This document shows, in pieces, positions 33,301-42,800 of a DNA stretch of 64,000 nt. The translations under genes and the position numbers were made by a program. Position 1 is the first letter of the stretch. Each line of letters opens with the position of its first letter. The DNA comes from Cymbomonas tetramitiformis (lineage: Eukaryota; Chlorophyta; Pyramimonadophyceae; Pyramimonadales; Pyramimonadaceae): assembly GCA_001247695.2 (NCBI GenBank), contig LGRX02033521.1, positions 1 through 64,000 on the forward strand. Reading direction: 5' to 3'. Under the pieces are notes generated by a model, which worked only from the letters and a program-made list of their open reading frames with translations, was not told the DNA's origin and did not search any database.

Positions 33301-34706
33301 TCCCAAGTTTGGTCCGTATCTTCTTTATGGGGACTACAGTTATCCGTACTCTTCTTACTGCCCTCCAATTCTTGCTTTTTATTTACTAGCTTTTGTAGTC
33401 TTTCTGTATAGGCTTTCCACCCGGTGGCATATTTGAAGTTGTATGCATTGGTTTTGTCAAGGGCTGCTAGGGGTCTGCCGCAATGACTCCAATGCTCTGC
33501 TTGCAGGTTCTGGTGCATGCAGATGTCCCATATGTGCCCTTCTCCATGCTCATTAGGTCCTTCGAGTTTTAAGACTTCAGTGTTTCCCAAGTGAAAGTGT
33601 GTTTTGAGGTATTTCAAAACATCTTTTTTCCCATAATTGATTGGGAATTTCAAACTCCAAAGATTACCAATTTTCGTGTAACCATGTTGTGTCACTCCCT
33701 CTGGCATGCCACTGCCCCTAGAGCGGATGTGTGCGGAGTTCCAAGGTGAGTCCATGTGTATCCACCATTCTTTAGTCTTGTTGTGCCACTTTATGCTACC
33801 TTTTGTGCTCGTCAGCTTACCCTTCCATGTGCTTGAGTCTTCTTTTAGGTTGTCTCCGTGGATATCCTCCTTTTTCATATTGTAGTCTGTGGTGTCTCCT
33901 AGAACAGTGTTTATTACTTGTGCTGCATTGTTTTGTTCAATGCTTGCATTTGCTAAATGCTTTATGGTGTATCCATTTTTCTCCAAGATTCTGGCTACAG
34001 CAGCCTTTGTAAGCTTTCTAAAACCTCCTACCGTCTCTGTGTGCTCCATTCTTACTGGGAAACCAGGGTACTTGTCATGTGTAGTGTCATTTGCTCCGTT
34101 CAGGCGCGGTTCCTCCGTAGGAGTATGTTTCTGTTTTTCAGGGTGTATCTGCTCTCCTCTGATGTCAATCTGAGCCCAAACTATACCGTGGTCTGAAACT
34201 ATGTATGGGTCCATTTCAAGCCAGCCCGCAGCCGCTGTTCTATCTTCCATTCCTTTGTTTGCCATTATATGAGTGAGTTTTGCTTTTGAACTGTTGTTCA
34301 CAACCCTTGTGAATATCTCATTACATTCTGGATGCATGTGTGTGATAAGTTCTGTTAATGTTGTCCTGTCATCATTGAAGTAACTTAGGAGGTGTTTGTT
34401 CTTAGTCTGGTGATCTTTGTATGACATCTGCTGACCTTTTGTTATCCTTTGGCTTTGGGTCAGTGTGCAATTCTTGTCTCCTATTTCTATGTGGGCCTTG
34501 TTTCTGTTGTCTCCTGACTTGGCCGCCCAATCCTTAAGGGTTTTATAGAAGTCCTCTTGTTCCTCTTTGAGGCTGGCATCGTTCATGTACCCGCTTGCCA
34601 CCGAAAACGAAAAACCCTTTGTGCCTGTAAACCGAATCATGACTGACCTTTTTTGTGTCCCGTCCACATATGTTGCATTGGGTGCAATGACCCAAATGAA
34701 CATTTA
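27307..34706 (-). mobile_element. 5'-truncated non-LTR retrotransposon (LINE) with methyltransferase-like domain
   Basis: On the minus strand the element ends in an A/T trinucleotide tail (ATT repeats at 27,307-27,325), typical of some LINEs. A 3' UTR of about 290 bp precedes it, with G/C-rich palindromes at 27,580-27,660 (GGGCCGGGGCCC, GGGGCCCC). The ORF begins in the middle of an APE-type endonuclease at 34,703, where LINE-like sequence stops abruptly against a TTCGCGAA-rich tract, as expected for 5' truncation. No target-site duplication could be assigned because the 3' end abuts the LTR of element E. Confidence 0.8.
27615..34703 (-). CDS. LINE polyprotein: APE remnant, RT, RNase H, CCHC, Dam-like methyltransferase
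   Basis: A single open frame of 2,362 codons without stops. Residues 1-180 are the C-terminal part of an APE-type endonuclease (IEIGDKN near 73-79, SDHG at 170-173). The reverse transcriptase spans about 690-1000: YLDLKQAFD with Asp826, CGVPQGEVLSPL at 881-892, and FFCDD at 957-961 in place of the usual F/YADD. RNase H spans about 1520-1690, with Asp1528 (SDGS), Glu1587 (TAEI), Asp1614 (IDS) and Asp1682 (VDRTAK). A CCHC knuckle lies at 1797-1815. Residues about 1970-2155 resemble phage-type Dam adenine methyltransferases: RRDLLDIIIDERGL, CELFCNPVNSHPG, GWDGLARDAY, KKVYGNPPFDGG (catalytic NPPF 2055-2058), IWILPLSP, FKYPRGTIPF. A basic Cys/His region follows (CRRHARERC near 2295). The intact frame suggests a young copy despite the missing N-terminus. 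Confidence 0.85.
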   Translation of the reverse strand: MFIWVIAPNATYVDGTQKRSVMIRFTGTKGFSFSVASGYMNDASLKEEQEDFYKTLKDWAAKSGDNRNKAHIEIGDKNCTLTQSQRITKGQQMSYKDHQTKNKHLLSYFNDDRTTLTELITHMHPECNEIFTRVVNNSSKAKLTHIMANKGMEDRTAAAGWLEMDPYIVSDHGIVWAQIDIRGEQIHPEKQKHTPTEEPRLNGANDTTHDKYPGFPVRMEHTETVGGFRKLTKAAVARILEKNGYTIKHLANASIEQNNAAQVINTVLGDTTDYNMKKEDIHGDNLKEDSSTWKGKLTSTKGSIKWHNKTKEWWIHMDSPWNSAHIRSRGSGMPEGVTQHGYTKIGNLWSLKFPINYGKKDVLKYLKTHFHLGNTEVLKLEGPNEHGEGHIWDICMHQNLQAEHWSHCGRPLAALDKTNAYNFKYATGWKAYTERLQKLVNKKQELEGSKKSTDNCSPHKEDTDQTWDFIHESANKAACAAFGTRGKKMHKRPVPSATSNYLYKWLQSLRKAHRMLGEIEKEKDLEATECLVSTIPCDSLCRKPQETAEAWSIRLEASLPTVTKAFQESRIKDIRYWKLREKEEMQHMFAKKVSAFLDRALGNKKGTEKGAAPEYDDKGEVSLTANERKQAVLKEYKENKLFSTRPEAPKHLPPWLRSILENSPKLPQHVTEQLAEPILMKELEAVYGSCGVSTAPGPSGMHYAQWIQGPQNLQELILEMFNNILRTGSFPRLAKAGFIQPIPKDPSKPCTSDNSRPLTMLETGMKLFNSIIANRIKKALSKHPVFFPIQDAFLPNKNIEDSLQVLNEVISDANRFDKELHVVYLDLKQAFDRAEFWMSKLALEKIGLPENIITIISDITSEASRSVLTFEGMTDEWMLECGVPQGEVLSPLRFVAIMDILAIWLAERANGKNPMKQIYGYALEKPRDATRNPGATSPQKNRKWLNMNSPPNIFARFFCDDIILIGKSKEEVQDMLGVINEFMRFIGIPINAKKSKYSHRKPARQRGKACEGHIELEKKLMSGGMLKIEDGEEGPNTWSEWLQPKIPAYLEYSNRTEANRYLGVWFALDGGWEHQKQILMDKLTQSLLSVQTQTLNLNQLRYIINAVVVPRMAYPLKVTSTISTETNNVAKEIDGTIANFVLRYLNCPIDTNHQLVWTPAALGGLGIDNVTDIAHATCISETLITLCNTTEYEYWSDQIIQGTHGTPNAHLYRDNSSTWSRMASYVMEREARELKIQGSPLSHHLTFKKATDKGWNWFKRVSYILSKYGYSVDTKHSTLQDYEELQTFLYSSLPKPVYEKISMLVATRNLRYMGSFLQSCGGLMLSWEELRAKHSLQGTEPPSWFSALQTEVICDSSGAELRKVKTKYRDTPQAPEEGMMCWKGTGMGQEGMKLVTVQRHDTGLGTLQLKMYTKNQEGTYMPDKTGLKTLSVNEYHILQDGTTLMPVNQNFLRMHANSTARINMREGPEAETYLTYVGDRLNDLFRARCNNSCAADNSEFSCPSASEDEEQGAHDEADNRVSFDFASDGSLYKSSSFASCGAAYMRFEEGDPTPVMSKHNIPRESPITSPTAGIIDNIHKPSSTTAEILGLRKLLQDRKHEILNTMVPLTHVIDSMATINDVNRDPGTLNVRDLMQEPNRRDLVAIRMILEELGFYNTMGQAKLLIKWIRGHNNDRLHDKVDRTAKRAAFRYSGRQLRFDEDGDLDFSLLFHEQSITGGIRNHIRRLQRLSHHKKWKDMHGQGRALRLLEENHVKPIKDVSKIASKYFTAYRCRELTGLQASPHRAHRMGIGESPTCRTCGTTTQCTYTHIQLNCPGEGNKLHQLRENQQEEMKETIRKATAGDPRLIIEGSNTRGGIISPSEIFPLAEIDNDLTAFRPLAALPEASMYRLSNTRKGTVAVAAAPIDTNSDGSHNFQDLQYIKKKEFWKLVEWHRLTTDTPQTSISNYTQRANDIHSALIACNTESGDPKNCYAIRRDLLDIIIDERGLGKDGCELFCNPVNSHPGIKSRRCIPTAAMKEALRPFCHKGKIGWDGLARDAYVNSVTGKGKKVYGNPPFDGGVLREASAVMQTLSRGLEAARTSEGFEGIWILPLSPKNLKKWTGKGFKLIFKYPRGTIPFIPHDYWSGKGPYTMPGEGCYKDKYSDVVILSIDSESMGCPVSKKLDNEKMQYKLLQWFINVVPHKKITPKLLKETGLHPDMIEQALSEKDCLLPPRLCPWVGGRNNVEQRNQYPGAHLDGGHRNAGGTPFLNAVEWPEELALMGYLPEGFGKVLKGIGVPHRGVKTLLKKLSRMCRRHARERCILHETGALPESGIVEEAPNIQELCTENRKVTDVVKAAGEMLGSYVNPHPPPSPHGVGAP

Positions 34707-35244
34707 AAAAGTTCATCGAACATGTTCGCGATCATGTTCGCGAACTTTGCTCGCGAACATGTTCGCGCACTTGTTCGCGATCGCGTGATTTTCGTGCCTT
34801 GAGGCGTCTCGAACACTCACAAACTGCTGTAAAGCAGCCTAAGTGGGGGTTCTAAGTGGGGTTTCCACACGGAGTTCTCGAGAGGTCTGAGTGATTAATG
34901 TAAAGAAACATGTAACATCGACATCACGGCATGTGTCAGATACCCATACCGTCATGTAACATGAAATATTACGGCAGCGGCATGTGTCATGTAACATGTA
35001 ACATGTAACATGTATCATGCCATGAGACATGACGTAATCGATGAAATGCAAATCGTCCGATCGGTGAAGGTTGGTTCCACGCTTCCACGTAGACGTTCCA
35101 GACCTGAGAAAGACGAAGAGATCCCCGACGTAGACCTCGTTTTTTCGGTTTCAGGCGAGGGGATTTTGGTTTTCAAACACAACATGCACAATTTGTGAAG
35201 CAATCACTCTCACTAAAAAATATATCTGGGAAAAGCATTCTCGT
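34707..35244. repeat. Palindromic TTCGCGAA tract and CATGTAA repeats upstream of ubiquilin
   Basis: 34,710-34,790 is a cluster of overlapping near-palindromes built from CATGTTCGCGAACATG-type words. 34,905-35,035 is rich in CATGTAACATG and CATGTGTCA words, including four close copies near 34,988-35,020. No gene is visible. The stretch contains the ubiquilin promoter; no TATA box or other known site stands out. Confidence 0.5.
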
Positions 35245-38200
35245 ATGGCGCCTGTAAAGATATCTGTTAAATTTTCTCAAAGCAAATTCGATATTGATGT
35301 TGAAATCTCTCAAAGTATTGGAGATGTGAAGGCACTTCTTGTACAGCACTCGTCTGTACCTGTGTCTCAGCAGCGTTTAATCTTCAAGGGCCGCGTGCTC
35401 AAGGATGAGCAGACACTGGAGAGTATTGGTAGGCATATAGTTCCGATTACAGATTTATTTCTCTTTTATGTTAGTTTGTTGCTGAAAACACGAATCGCCA
35501 ACCGAGTGCTGGGTACCGGGGCTTTGAACTTGGTCACACAGGCGTTGAAGTCGGACATACTCTTTATTTGGTAAAAGGCACTCCTCCTGCTGGGCAAGCT
35601 AGGTAATACACGTTTTACTATGCGTGACCGAATTTTCCTAACTTAACCTATACCCTTCAGTCACTGAGCTAAGTATTTTTCTCTCAGCGCGACCCCTCCA
35701 CGTCAAACTCAGACAACGCCTGCGCCCTCAACTGCGCCGAGTAGCAGTCCGACCCAGGACGTTGATAATCTTGGAGGGGCAACTGGTTTGGGAAGTTTCG
35801 GGGATCTCCCGGGACTTGGAGGGCTCGGAGGACTTGGGGGACCAGGGGTACGCTTTTGCGCTGCTCTGATACACCTCCAACCCTATGTAACTTTAGTCTA
35901 ACCAGCCCGTATTTGTCCTCCTGCGCTTTGGTGTTGAAATAACGTTTCCAAGTCTTCTTAAAGCAAAACACGTGTGCTTCATATATTAGGGTGGGAACCT
36001 TGGTGAAAGTTTTGAACGTTTTCAACAACAAGTGCAACAAAACCCAGATATGATGCGGGACATCCTCAACTCTCCAATGATGCAGGTGCAGTTTTCGCAC
36101 TTCTTGGTGGCACAAGTCCTTTCTTGGCTACGTTTTTTTTTTTTTGACAGGGCTTCGATAGTTGATTGGGAATGTCCTTTTTCCCATCGTGGTCTTCTCT
36201 CGGCCTTCTCGGGTGACAACTAGGGTCTCTCGTGAGCCTTTACGGTGTATTTATTCTGTTGTTGTAGCATGACTAACTTTAGAAGCCGTCTGTGTTGTTG
36301 TGCCAGGGCATGATGCAAAACTTAACGAACAATCCCGATATGCTGAGGGGAATGGTGGAAAGCAACCCAGCGCTTAGACAGGTGCGTTTAATTGAGCCTA
36401 GATCATCCGCTTCGGAGCGGGCTTGATCACGTTCCGCCAGGTGGTATTGTTTCCTTCGAGATCATGAATTTGTTGTGGTATTATGTTTCGACTGTACGAA
36501 CAAGATCTTGGACCTACAGACACGCCTCTGTCAAGCTGCGCTGCAACCAGCCCTTCCAAGCCACCTGCAGTTCTCCCAGCGTGCTGTTGTTGAGGTGAAT
36601 ACACAGTCAGATTAGAATAGACAGTTGCTTCACCTCGTCTGCAACATGGTTAATTGCAAGGTTTGCAAGATCCATGGACTTCCCCACTACTACAGCCCGC
36701 GTGTTTTTTGCCCCTGTAGTGCGTGTGAACCCGAGCGCCTCAGGGCTGACACTGAGTTTAGTACTGGTGCCCCTCAGGTCATGGAACGCAATCCCGAGCT
36801 CGCGCATGTCTTGAACGACCCGAGCGTACTACGCCAAACCTTGGAAGTGGCGCGCAATCCGGATCTCATGCGCGAGCAAATGCGCAGCACTGATCGGGCG
36901 CTTAGCAACATCGAGGCTCATCCGGAGGGCTTTAACATGCTTCGGCGCATGTACGAGAACGTGCAGCAGCCTCTCCTTAACGCGGCCACCGGCGCGCAAG
37001 ACGACGCGCCCGCGCAGGACGCGCCGGCCAACCCCTTCGCGGACCTCTTCGCTCAGGTGAGATCCCCGCCCACCAATAAGAAACTTTGCTTAGCCTAGCC
37101 TAGCCGCGCCTACGTCTCGCTCACAGGGGTGCTCGTCAATGCAGGGCGGGGGTTCACCCACCCCAGGTGCCCCCAATACGGCCCCTTTGCCGAATCCGTG
37201 GGCGCCTGCTGGAACGGGTGGGAGCCCCCTTGGTGCAACCACACCGGCACCGTCTACACCGGCTGCGACTCCAGGCGTGCCTTCCTTGAACAATGGGCTT
37301 GCGCAGCCTGGTGGCGGCTTATTTGGCGCTGGAGCGGTATGCCCGTCCTCACCCACTGCCCGCCTCGCACACTCCACCCCTCTCAAAAGTTGCAAGCTCA
37401 GGTCGTCAGAAAGATCTGCTGGAGCTGCTCTCTACGTGAAACCCGGATCTCCGTGCAATGCCTTCCGATCACTATCGTCTGTGACAGCATATGATACCAT
37501 TTGACCCTGCTACGTGGTAAGCTTGCTTTGTTCGCCCCCAAATCCAGCCGTGTAGGGGCACCAGTTTTATTTACATAAATCCAGCCGTGTAGGGGCACCA
37601 GTTTTATTTATATGAAACCAGCCGTGTAGGGGCAGCAGTTTTATTTATACAAGTCCAGCCGTGTAGGTGCAGCAGTTTTATTTATTTAAATCCAGCCGTG
37701 TAGGGGCAGCAGTTTTATTTATCCTCGTGGGGGCCTTGCTCGGCTGCCGTGAAGACGACGATCATTCGCCAGGCAGGGGCAGGCTGTCTCCCGTGTTTCC
37801 GCTGTGTGCAGTGCAGCAAGTAACTGTGCACGGGCCAGATTGATACCATGCCGAGCTGATTATTAGATATACTCATATGTATGATATATTATTCATACTA
37901 TGCCTAAGCATAGGCCACGTGTAAAGTGCTGGATGGAACAGGATGCTAGCGAGCTGGCAAACATGATGCAACAACCAGGGATGCGAGAAATGACCGATAT
38001 GGCCTTGCGAACAATGCAAGGGAATCCGGCGCTGATGGAGCAGATGCTGAACGCAAATCCACAGACCCGCACCATGCTGGACTCCAACCCTCAGCTGCGT
38101 GGCCTCCTTACGAATCCAGAATTCATGCGACAGATGATGGACCCGAACACGCTGCAGTCCATAGCGCAGGTTCAGAATCTCATGCGTGGAATGCCGGGAG

Positions 38201-40226
38201 GGGCTCCGGGGGCTCAGGGGACCCCGGGGGCTCCCGGTGCAGCGAGCCCCTTTGCCAACTTATTTGACCCGCTCAACGCAGGTCCCTTGAGAGGTGAGCT
38301 TCTCGGCTTTCCTATAGGGCTGCTACCTCGACCTCCCCACGTGCTTCTGGAGCCGCCATTGACACCTGTCCCACGCGCCTGCCTCCACCGCCCCGCGCAC
38401 TGCCGGAGGGGCACACCTCGGCTGCCCCACGCGCCTGCCTCCACCGCCCCGCGCACTGCCGGAGGGGCACACCTCGGCTGTCCCACGCGCCTGCCTCCAC
38501 CGCCCCGCGCACTGCCGGAGGGGCACACCTCGGCTGTCCCCCGCGCCTGCCTCCACCACCCCGCGCACTGCCGGAGGGGCACACCTCGGCTTTCCCATGT
38601 GTGCCGCCTCCACCGCCACACGCACTGCAGAAGGGGCACACCTCGGCTGTCCCACGCGCCTGCCTCCACCGCCCCGCGCAATGCCGGAGGGGCACACCTC
38701 CTCGGCTCGGCCCCACGCGCCCGCCTCCACCGCCCGCGCACCGCCGGAGGGGCACACCTCGGCTGTCCCACGCGCTCCGCTCCGCTCACAAGATCGGCCG
38801 GGAGGGGGCAGCCACGCTGGCCGCGTCCCACGCGCCCTCGCTCCCACCGCTCGCCAAGAGACGCTCGGAGGGGCACACTCGGCCGGCCCCACGCGCCCGC
38901 TCTGCGCCCCGCCGCCCGCGCGCACTGCCGGGAGGGCACACTCGCCGTCCCACGCGCCTGCCTCCACCGCTCCGCGCACTGCCGGAGGGGCACACCTCGG
39001 CTGTCCCACGCGCCTGCCTCCACCGCCCCGCGCACTGCCGAAGGGGCACACCTCGGCTGTCCCATGTGACCCGCCTCCACTGCCCGGAGCACTGCCGGAG
39101 GGGCACACCTTGGCTGTCCCACATGCCCGCCTCCACCGCCCCGCGCACTGCCGGAGGGGCACACCTCGGCTGTCCCACGCGCCTGCCTCCACCGCCCGGC
39201 ACACTGCCGGAGGGGCACGGCTCAGCTGTCCCACGCGCCTGCCTCCACCGTCCCGCGCACTGCCGGAAGGACACACCTCGGCTTTCCCAGTTGGCCTGGA
39301 ACCTGAACATATGCGTAGCGGTATTACAATTTGCTTTGACGGCGTGATCAGTGATGCCTGTCGGATTTCTTTTTTTTCCCCTCACAGTCTTTTCCTTTTG
39401 GCAAATACTACTCAGGGGCTCATCTCTTCTTCTTTGGGTGATGTCGCGTCCTCGTGGCATCATTCATCTTTGACTAGGATTCCGATGTGGTACATCAGGA
39501 CAAGGCAGTACTGGTACATACCAAACAAAATGAATCTGAAAATATACCCGTTGCACTTTGCATATCCAAGTACTCCACTTCCTTGTTGGGGCGAGGACAA
39601 GCTTTCATGACGCCATGTGAGATGGTCTGATGACAAGGCGTGTCATTAAGCAAGGCAGAATGTTCCCCCTGGGTATGCACCAGGAGCTGCCCCCGCAACA
39701 ACACCATCTCAGCCGCCCGAGGAGCTTTATGCATCGCAAATTCAGCAATTGAAAGACATGGGCTTCTCAGACGAGCAAGCAAATGTTCGGTACGCCCTTG
39801 ATGCCAGCTCAATCTCAGTCAATTCCCCCTCAGAGCCCACATGTCGCTGCGGGAAATAATGGTTCAGTTCCAGGTTAACTCTTATGAAATATCCAACAAC
39901 ATACAAACGCATTTTTGGTGAATGAAACTCTGCTTCAGGGCTTGGCCCCTTTACTGGCTCGGCCATTGTGTCTGTTTGCGCGTCTACGAGGGATGCACTG
40001 CTTCAGGGCTTGGCGCATTAATTCTTTAGAGTCTGAGGCCAGCATGCATGTTTGTGCATTCTTGCCGTATTGCAGTGTCAGACTTCTTCTGGCTACGAGG
40101 CATACCTTTGGTCTGGTCTTTTAGCAGTTTATTCACACATCAAGTTGCGGTGCGAAAACCAGGGCCCTTGTTGCTACCGGTGGAAATGTCAACGTGGCCG
40201 TGGAACGCCTGCTGGGACAGCTTTAA
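35245..40226 (+). CDS. UBQLN: Ubiquilin (UBL-UBA proteasome shuttle factor)
   Basis: Ten exons: 35245-35428, 35542-35602, 35688-35847, 35990-36085, 36307-36381, 36778-37056, 37145-37336, 37942-38293, 39684-39789 and 40163-40226; GT-AG, phases consistent, 522 residues. Ubiquilins bind the proteasome through an N-terminal ubiquitin-like domain and ubiquitin through a C-terminal UBA, and chaperone membrane-protein clients with STI1 repeats. UBL: residues 1-80 ([29 protein letters not shown]). STI1-like repeats follow, rich in [47 protein letters not shown]. The linker has the family motif NPW (PLPNPWAP) and Gly/Pro repeats. [23 protein letters not shown], then [13 protein letters not shown] at the end. 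The donor of exon 8 could instead be at 38,282 in the same phase. Introns 7 and 8 contain minisatellites. This is the clearest host gene in the window. Confidence 0.93.
37543..37724 (+). repeat. 37 bp minisatellite in ubiquilin intron 7
   Basis: Five tandem copies of a unit of 36-37 bp with the core CCAGCCGTGTAGGGGCAGCA followed by GTTTTATTTAT. Copies differ at one to three positions. Confidence 0.85.
38378..39290. repeat. 56 bp G/C-rich minisatellite in ubiquilin intron 8
   Basis: About 16 copies of a 56 bp unit (CACGCGCCTGCCTCCACCGC, then CCCGCGCACTGCCGGAGGGG, then CACACCTCGGCTGTCC). Copies in the middle (38,700-38,950) are more diverged. The unit lacks stop codons and its length is not a multiple of three, so it opens long false frames on both strands. 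Confidence 0.9.
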
Positions 40227-41352
40227 GCAGCCGCGAAACGCCTGCTGTCTAGTATGTTTAGTCTACATTAGGCCTCCTTTCACTGGACGGGGCTGTAGAA
40301 AATGGGCAAAAGTTTTATGGCCACTGTGCTGGTTAACACTGTCAAAAGATGCGCTGTTGCCTTCATATATTTTGCTGCAATCTGGAGCCAGGTCTTGCTT
40401 TGGCGTGTCCGGATGTTTTTGTTTTAAGGCACAGATTTCGTAGACGTAGATTTTTCACAACGAGGGTCAACGAAATGCTGAAACTGGCCGGAGGAAAACA
40501 GCACTCTCCGGTTTAGGGCACAGTAATAGGAAGACAGTCAATGCTAGAAAGAGGGGGTTAGAGCAAGAGAAGTGCACGTTGTGTACCGTATTGTGCCAAT
40601 TTTAGAGACTATCTGCAACTATCAACTACCTGCAGATAGTTGTTTTGGCCCTTTAATTTGTACAGATAGACTGTATGCACATGGATATCCGGGGCTCTGA
40701 TGTTACCTACCAAGTGTGGTAGGTACCTAGCTCAATATTAGAATGCATAGTATCGAGACATGTTGTGAAATTGTCCTAGCCATCACCATTCATTGGTGCA
40801 TTCATGTGTTTATTTATTGCCTATCCATTATTCTTGAAAGCAGTGGACACATAAATAATGAGCACTTGAGTTAGGAACGCTCAAAGTTCTATATATAATA
40901 TCACTCAACCAAAAGCAATTAGTACCTCACTTTTTATTTTACGAACCCTACATCCAAAATGCAATTGCTCCATCACAACTTTGCACCAGTAAGATGATAG
41001 TGTGTTAACAAGCGCAGTGCAGACCTCTTGGGAATTCTTGGCTGCTAGCGAAAGCATTGCAGTCGCCCGAAAAAAACCGCCACTCGTTTGGTGTCGCCGA
41101 GTCCCCACTATCCTAATGTATCAGAAGTTCGTAACTCGTAACTTTCCGATTGTATTGGGGACGAATATAAATTGTAGATTATTACTTATAATTTAAAAAG
41201 TCGAATAAAAAAGTACAATCATTCCTCCTCACCCCCGCCCGCCCGCCTTCGGTGGGGCCATAGGCGCAAAGCCCCACCCCTGCCTCCGTCCGTGGGGCCT
41301 AAATATCACATATATATATCAGCGTTCATTCAACCATTCGTCACTACAGGCG
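40227..41352. other. Gene-free stretch downstream of ubiquilin
   Basis: This presumably contains the ubiquilin 3' UTR at its start. A G/C-rich palindromic patch lies near 41,230-41,310 (GTGGGGC words in both orientations). No coding sequence is supported. Confidence 0.5.
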
Positions 41353-41877
41353 CTTGGCACTTCGCACAACCGAGTGGTTGAGGCCTGGAGGGCTGGTGAT
41401 CCCTTCCCGCGTCAGTGGGTTTGCCCGAGTTAGATTCGGAGCTTGGGTGGGATCTCTTTGCGCAGCCCAAATTTAAGGGTAGCATAATGATTTAGGAATA
41501 GAAAAGTGCAAAATGGGGAATAGAAATTTCGATCTGTTTTTGGGGAATAGGTTTGTGACACATGCATATGCGTCTAATATCACCGTTTGAATTTTTTCCC
41601 CCCACCCATCTGTTCACTTTGGTTTTGCAAACATGAGGAAGCCTCCGAAAAAGTACACTAGGGTGTGCCTTTCTTGCGACAACGGCGGGTATCGTTGTAC
41701 TGTTGAACACACTGATGGTATGCATTTTATTGTCCTCTATTCAAGAAAGAGGACAGGGTAAAAGATTCTCCATCAAAAATGAAAGGTGCGTTGCCCTTGC
41801 TTTCCACGGTTCCCTTGTACAGTTGACTACATAATAAGTGTTAGGAACAACTTTGTTTGCGCAAGCAAGATTACGGG

Positions 41878-41990
41878 GCTTTCATTGAACCAGATACGGG
41901 GCTTTCGTTGAACCAGGTACGGGGCTTTCATTGAACTAGATACGTGGCTTTCGTTGAACCAGATATGGGGCTTTCAGTGAACCGGATACG
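41878..41990 (+). repeat. Five tandem 25 bp repeats in the TIR element
   Basis: The unit GGGGCTTTCATTGAACCAGA plus TAC is repeated about five times with single-base changes (GTGGCTTTCGTTGAACCAGA and similar). Confidence 0.75.
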
Positions 41991-42800
41991 TAATTCTACG
42001 CGAGTTCCTGACCACGATACCGAGTGTGCAGGCAATTCTGCTCAAATTAGAATGGGTTGGAAGCAAGATCCGTTCGGAATCTAGGATGCTTGACGGTTCT
42101 TGTGAGGGGGGTAATCATGGGCGTGATTCTCGACTCACGCCCAACAGGGACGCATCCTGCACAGCATGAACATATCACGCATATCATATAAGCATAATAA
42201 ACACATACTGACCGTTTGGCAGTGCAATTTCACCTCTAGCGGAAACGCGGATGTCAACCGCGTCCACGTTTCCGCTAGGCGTTTCTTCCCTCATTCGCGC
42301 GCTCGTTTGCAAGAGAGCCTGGGCAACGGATGAGGGAAGCGTTAGCAAAAATAGTATTTCGTATGCGTTGTTTTCCCTAAACAAATTGCACAAACTGAAC
42401 GGTCAACCACACATCTCGTTGTGGGATGACGCGTTCATTTGGCGGAAGCGGGTGGAATTTAAGGAATTTGAAACCCGCAATAGTTGCGCTATGGGGTTTC
42501 ATCTTCTTTGAAGCGAAACGGGTACCCACATCATACTAAGTAGGAATATGTGATAATATTTTGAAGCAAAAGATTACTCAGATTAGTATTCAATCTTAGA
42601 GATCTTTATTTCGCTGGACAGGGGCACACTCCCGGAGAGAAAGCCTTCCGCCTTTAGTTAAAATTGCATATTTAACAAATGAAACAGTGAGTATTTTCTC
42701 TAAGTATTTTCAGACGGTAATACTTAAACACTGGTAATACTTAAACACTGAGTGTTGTCTCGCGTGTTGTCACCATGCCTTAGAAACTCACGATCTCACT

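Noticed and set aside
30000..34200. Many + strand frames of 60-158 codons
   Set aside because: Antisense shadows of the 2,362-codon LINE ORF, which contains all catalytic motifs.
38200..39620. Open frames of 250-390 codons on both strands, rich in Arg/Pro/His or Gly/Arg/Val
   Set aside because: They are produced by the stop-free 56 bp minisatellite in ubiquilin intron 8; the true ubiquilin exons flank it.
41353..41440. tRNA-Ser-like A box (CCGAGTGGTTGAGGC)
   Set aside because: The sequence reads as part of a retroelement protein (VVEAWRAGDPFPRQ) continuous with the downstream frame; there is no B box or tRNA fold.
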